Positions 61,511 to 64,000 of a DNA stretch of 64,000 bases are shown here, piece after piece. A program made the translations under genes and the position numbers. How positions within the stretch are numbered: position 1 is the stretch's first letter; each line of letters opens with the position of its first letter. Below the pieces are notes generated by a model that did not search any database, was not told the DNA's origin, and saw only the letters and a list, made by a program, of their open reading frames with translations. This stretch comes from Alcaligenes faecalis. GTDB taxonomy: Bacteria > Pseudomonadota > Gammaproteobacteria > Burkholderiales > Burkholderiaceae_B. The DNA is taken from contig NZ_CP031012.1 in NCBI RefSeq assembly GCF_009497775.1, positions 1,860,001 through 1,924,000 of the forward strand, given 5' to 3'.

Positions 61511-61903
61511 ATGGCCGACTTCTATTCAGACATGGCTAAGATGGCCGGTGACTTACTGACCCCGACGAGCCAAGGTGGACTAGGGCAGGGCGAGATAAAG
61601 CTGACCCGCAAGATTCCCGGCACCCTGGACCCGAGTAAGCCATGGGAACCGGTTGAGCCTACGACTCAGACGGAGCCCTTGCGTGGTGCAGTACGCGGCG
61701 TGAGCAAACAGCTTATTGGTACTGAGATGGACGGGACCGTAATTCTGGCTTCTGATCGTCAGGCTATATGTACCGTCCCAGCGATGCAGTACACAGCGGG
61801 TGATGTCCTTTCTGTGGATGGCGCACCGGTTCACATTATTGCGGTTGAAAAGATCCCGGCTGCAGGGGTTGTGAGCGCGGTGAAATTCATTATTCGGGGC
61901 TGA
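61511..61903 (+). CDS. Head closure-like protein
   Basis: 130 residues, beta-rich (RGAVRGVSKQLIGTEMDGTVI, DRQAICTVPAMQYTAGDVLSVDGAPVHIIAVEKIP). It starts one base after the previous stop. Size and order fit the head-closure/stopper protein of siphophage necks. Confidence 0.75.
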   Translation: MADFYSDMAKMAGDLLTPTSQGGLGQGEIKLTRKIPGTLDPSKPWEPVEPTTQTEPLRGAVRGVSKQLIGTEMDGTVILASDRQAICTVPAMQYTAGDVLSVDGAPVHIIAVEKIPAAGVVSAVKFIIRG

Positions 61904-61904
61904 T

Positions 61905-62960
61905 ATGGCTACACGTAAACCCAATCGGTCGCAGGCACGCCTATTCGCACAATTGATCGCTGATCTTGAGCCGGAGATTCACCGGGCTTTCATGGCTTCG
62001 GTCACTGACCTGCAAGCCCAGGTTGATTGGCGGGCTTTGCTTGATGCGTTGACCAGAACGGACATCGAGGGTGCGATTGCTGCGCTCAATATCAATGAAG
62101 CGGCCTGGGCTGAGTACTCGTCCAAGATGACGCAAGAGTATGCACTGGCCGGCGCATCTACGGCGGCGCAGATCCAGGCGCAGGGACTGGGCGGCATCGG
62201 TACGCGATTCCGCATGACTAACCCCGGCGCTCAAGAGTGGATTCGGCAGAACGTCGCCAATCGCGTTGCGGGCTTTGCCGAGGAACAGACTCAAGTGGCC
62301 CGCATGGTCATTGAGGCTGGGTTTGGCAGAGGCCAAGGTCCACGTAATATCGCAGTCGATCTGGCAGGCAGAGTGCAGGGCGGGCTACGCGCTGGCGGCG
62401 TGCTGGGGCTGGATGCCCCCCGTGCAGCACGCTTGCAGGCTGTCACGCAGGGCATGCGCACTGCAGATGGGGTGCGGGATTTGGTGATTGCTCGTCAGGA
62501 CGGCAAACTGGCGCTCCGGTACAAGGTGAACGCCGCGACCGAGCAGCGGATTATCCGGGCCTACAAAGCAGGAACAGCGGTGCCAGAAGCTGATCGTTTG
62601 ATCAGTGAGCGGCAGTTCAGCAATGCCCTGTTGAAATCCAGGGCTGATACGGTGGCCTCCACAGAGACAGCCAACGCCGTTATGTCGGCGCGGGATGAGC
62701 AGTGGCAGCAGTTGGTGGAAGCTCAAGGGGTTGATGCCAGTGCGGTTAAAAAGACTTGGCGTCATCGGCGCGGCAGCAAGGATGGCAGGCCCGAACATAT
62801 TGCCATGAGCGGAGTATCTGTCATGGGATTAAATACCCCCTTCGTACTGCCTGATGGAACAACTATGCAGCACCCCCATGATCCAGCGGGTGGAGCCAAG
62901 CACAATATACATTGCGGGTGCGATTGCACGTACCAACTGACATTTAAGGGGCTTGAATAA
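61905..62960 (+). CDS. Minor head protein, Mu F/SPP1 gp7-like
   Basis: 351 residues. A helical N terminus, then SRADTVASTETANAVMSARDEQW, KTWRHRRGSKDGRPEHIAMSG and the terminal HPHDPAGGAKHNIHCGCDCTY, the conserved end of phage head morphogenesis proteins (PF04233). Few copies sit near the portal and aid head assembly or DNA ejection. Confidence 0.88.
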   Translation: MATRKPNRSQARLFAQLIADLEPEIHRAFMASVTDLQAQVDWRALLDALTRTDIEGAIAALNINEAAWAEYSSKMTQEYALAGASTAAQIQAQGLGGIGTRFRMTNPGAQEWIRQNVANRVAGFAEEQTQVARMVIEAGFGRGQGPRNIAVDLAGRVQGGLRAGGVLGLDAPRAARLQAVTQGMRTADGVRDLVIARQDGKLALRYKVNAATEQRIIRAYKAGTAVPEADRLISERQFSNALLKSRADTVASTETANAVMSARDEQWQQLVEAQGVDASAVKKTWRHRRGSKDGRPEHIAMSGVSVMGLNTPFVLPDGTTMQHPHDPAGGAKHNIHCGCDCTYQLTFKGLE

Positions 62961-63403
62961 TGGCTACGTCTTTTGCGGCACAGGTTGGCGCTTGGGCTGC
63001 CAAGTCAGAGGCACGGCTCCAGGCCACTAGAAATCGGGCCATTGTCTTGCTGGGCGAGGAAATGGCCCGGACGAAAGAAGAGGGTGGCAGAGTTCCGTTT
63101 GAGAAAGGAAATCTTGCAAGGTCATTGGTAGCTTCTGAACAGGGAATGCCAAAGACAGCAGAAGGGCCGTTCTCTGGAGGCAATGTAGGGGCAGTGGCTG
63201 TACTGCTGCCGCTGACCAAGGCCATATGGCTCGGATATCAAGCGGTTTACGCCCGGCGCATGAATTATGGGTTTGTGGGCGCTGATTCTTTGGGTCGAGT
63301 CTATAACCAGGCTGGAAATCATTTCGTTGAGGGCGCTATCGCACAATGGCCTCAGTTGGTCGCTCAGGCCGCCAAGGAAGTGCAGAGCGAGGCCACGGGA
63401 TGA
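62960..63403 (+). CDS. Tail completion/neck protein, HK97 gp10-like
   Basis: 147 residues. ATRNRAIVLLGEEMARTKEEGGRVPFEKGNLARSL and YQAVYARRMNYGFVGADSLGRVYNQAGNHFVEGAIAQWPQLV follow the gp10 family pattern. It overlaps the previous stop by one base. Confidence 0.82.
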   Translation: MATSFAAQVGAWAAKSEARLQATRNRAIVLLGEEMARTKEEGGRVPFEKGNLARSLVASEQGMPKTAEGPFSGGNVGAVAVLLPLTKAIWLGYQAVYARRMNYGFVGADSLGRVYNQAGNHFVEGAIAQWPQLVAQAAKEVQSEATG

Positions 63404-63825
63404 GCGCAAAAACTGAAACGGCAATTTGGCTGGCCATAAAGGGCCGGGTTGAATCGTTGCCACTGTCCTATACCAAGGCTTGGCCAGGCCAGACCTTTGA
63501 GGTGCCGCATGCAGGCGGGCTGCCGCAGCCTTACTTGCGAGTAGGGCGAGTCACCGTGGCGCCAGTTCGGCAAATGATCGCGCCAGGTAAGCCGCATCGG
63601 CGCACGGGGGCCTTGATCATCACTCTGGTTTATCCACTTGGCCAGGACGTTTCAGCCTACGACCAGATCGCGGGAACGGTTGCAGATCATTTTCGTGACG
63701 GCACGCAAATGACCTACGGCGGGGTGTGTGTGTCAGTGACTGACTATCCCCACGCCCAAGAGGGTTATGAAGAAAACGGGTTCTGGACTGTTCCGGTCCG
63801 CATCCCATGGCAGTGTTTTGCATAG
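63400..63825 (+). CDS. Tail terminator-like protein (DUF4128)
   Basis: 141 residues. RVESLPLSYTKAWPGQTFEVP, GRVTVAPVRQMIAPGKPHRRTGALIITLVYPLGQD and IAGTVADHFRDG match tail-tube terminators of siphophages. The start overlaps the previous stop (ATGA). Confidence 0.83.
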   Translation: MSAKTETAIWLAIKGRVESLPLSYTKAWPGQTFEVPHAGGLPQPYLRVGRVTVAPVRQMIAPGKPHRRTGALIITLVYPLGQDVSAYDQIAGTVADHFRDGTQMTYGGVCVSVTDYPHAQEGYEENGFWTVPVRIPWQCFA

Positions 63826-63831
63826 GAGATA

Positions 63832-64000
63832 ATGATGTGCACAGATTGTGAGGCCCGGCGAAAGCTGGCGCGTGATGCTTGGGTGAAGGGGAAAATTGGT
63901 GAGGCTGCCGGCCATATGGCTAAAGGCGCAGCCGAGATGGTGGGCCTGAAATCGAAAGCGGGCGGCCAGGAGTTAGCCAGAAAACCGGAGCGGACGAAAA
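63832..64000 (+). CDS. Partial gene, small CxxC-containing phage protein
   Basis: At least 56 codons, open at the window edge. MMCTDCEARRKLARDAWVKG starts with a CxxC pair, then helical and basic residues. GGAG lies before ATG 63832. Likely a small protein of the tail module; continues outside the window. Confidence 0.6.
   Translation, partial: MMCTDCEARRKLARDAWVKGKIGEAAGHMAKGAAEMVGLKSKAGGQELARKPERTK

Larger units (their letters stand above)
32978..64000. mobile_element. Lambda-like prophage integrated at tRNA-Val, right end outside the window
   Basis: From the tRNA 3' end rightward all genes fit a temperate phage: integrase and excisionase, leftward recombination operon, divergent immunity region with cI and cro, CII, O/P replication genes, terminase, portal, capsid and head-completion genes. 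Tail, lysis and the attR copy are not in view, so the element exceeds 31 kb. Several AT-rich genes (35087-37542, 43912-46641, 54355-55161) look like cargo. Confidence 0.95.

Noticed and set aside
32978..64000. Right attachment site of the prophage
   Set aside because: No second copy of the tRNA-Val 3' end was noticed in the window, and the tail genes are still missing at the edge, so attR must lie outside.

Overview
The window looks like chromosome from a betaproteobacterium of the family Alcaligenaceae, most likely Alcaligenes. The reasons are family-level protein resemblance (a NicC almost identical in motif order to the Pseudomonas/Bordetella enzyme, a NicR/BpsR-type MarR repressor), Burkholderiales-style gene arrangements and moderately GC-rich codon use. 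The species is inferred, not shown.

Bases 1-32,900 are host chromosome. From the left they hold: a secreted PPC-domain protein; a secreted PIG-L deacetylase with a propeller-like tail; nnrS with an NsrR-type NO-response operator; the nicotinate pair nicC and an MFS carrier, with a divergent nicR/bpsR repressor; yggS (PLP homeostasis) divergent from a MocR regulator; a DMT exporter divergent from a MarR regulator, with two palindromic operators between them; a FAN1-like nuclease coupled to an XPD-like helicase; a dadA-like flavoprotein behind a tandem glycine riboswitch; an ABC importer (ATPase, fused permease, binding protein) with a two-component system whose histidine kinase carries a second copy of the binding protein at its C terminus; nadB-nadA with two NadQ-like palindromes and a hexanucleotide microsatellite coding for about 21 serines in NadB; an aldo/keto reductase; a periplasmic amidohydrolase; a YkgJ-type cysteine-cluster protein; and tRNA-Val(GAC).

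From tRNA-Val to the right edge lies a lambda-like prophage, cut by the window before its tail, lysis genes and right attachment site. Beside the tRNA are a tyrosine integrase, an AlpA-like excisionase, a methyltransferase and an EVE/HNH restriction-like nuclease. The leftward early operon carries RdgC, SSB, YqaJ exonuclease and ERF annealase. The immunity region has a left operator/promoter array (43,342-43,410) and a right one (48,496-48,570) built from the same 16-bp site. The repressor between them is small and lacks a self-cleavage domain. A LexA box controls a 79-codon gene next to the left operators, which suggests SOS induction through an antirepressor. Between the two operator arrays sit four cargo genes: a secreted ClpP-like protease, a small membrane protein, a membrane protein of unknown family and a type IV restriction-like PD-(D/E)XK nuclease in the place lambda uses for rexAB.

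Rightward come cro, a CII-like activator, a NinB-like protein, a Ref-type nuclease, O- and P-like replication genes with an iteron plus AT-rich origin inside the O-like gene, a DUF1064 nuclease, small late regulators, a second HNH nuclease on the opposite strand, and then packaging and head genes (terS, terL, DUF4055 portal, scaffold, capsid, connectors, Mu F-like head protein, tail completion). The most promising unexplored biology is the SOS antirepressor/immunity circuit with its rex-position cargo, and the kinase-binding protein fusion.
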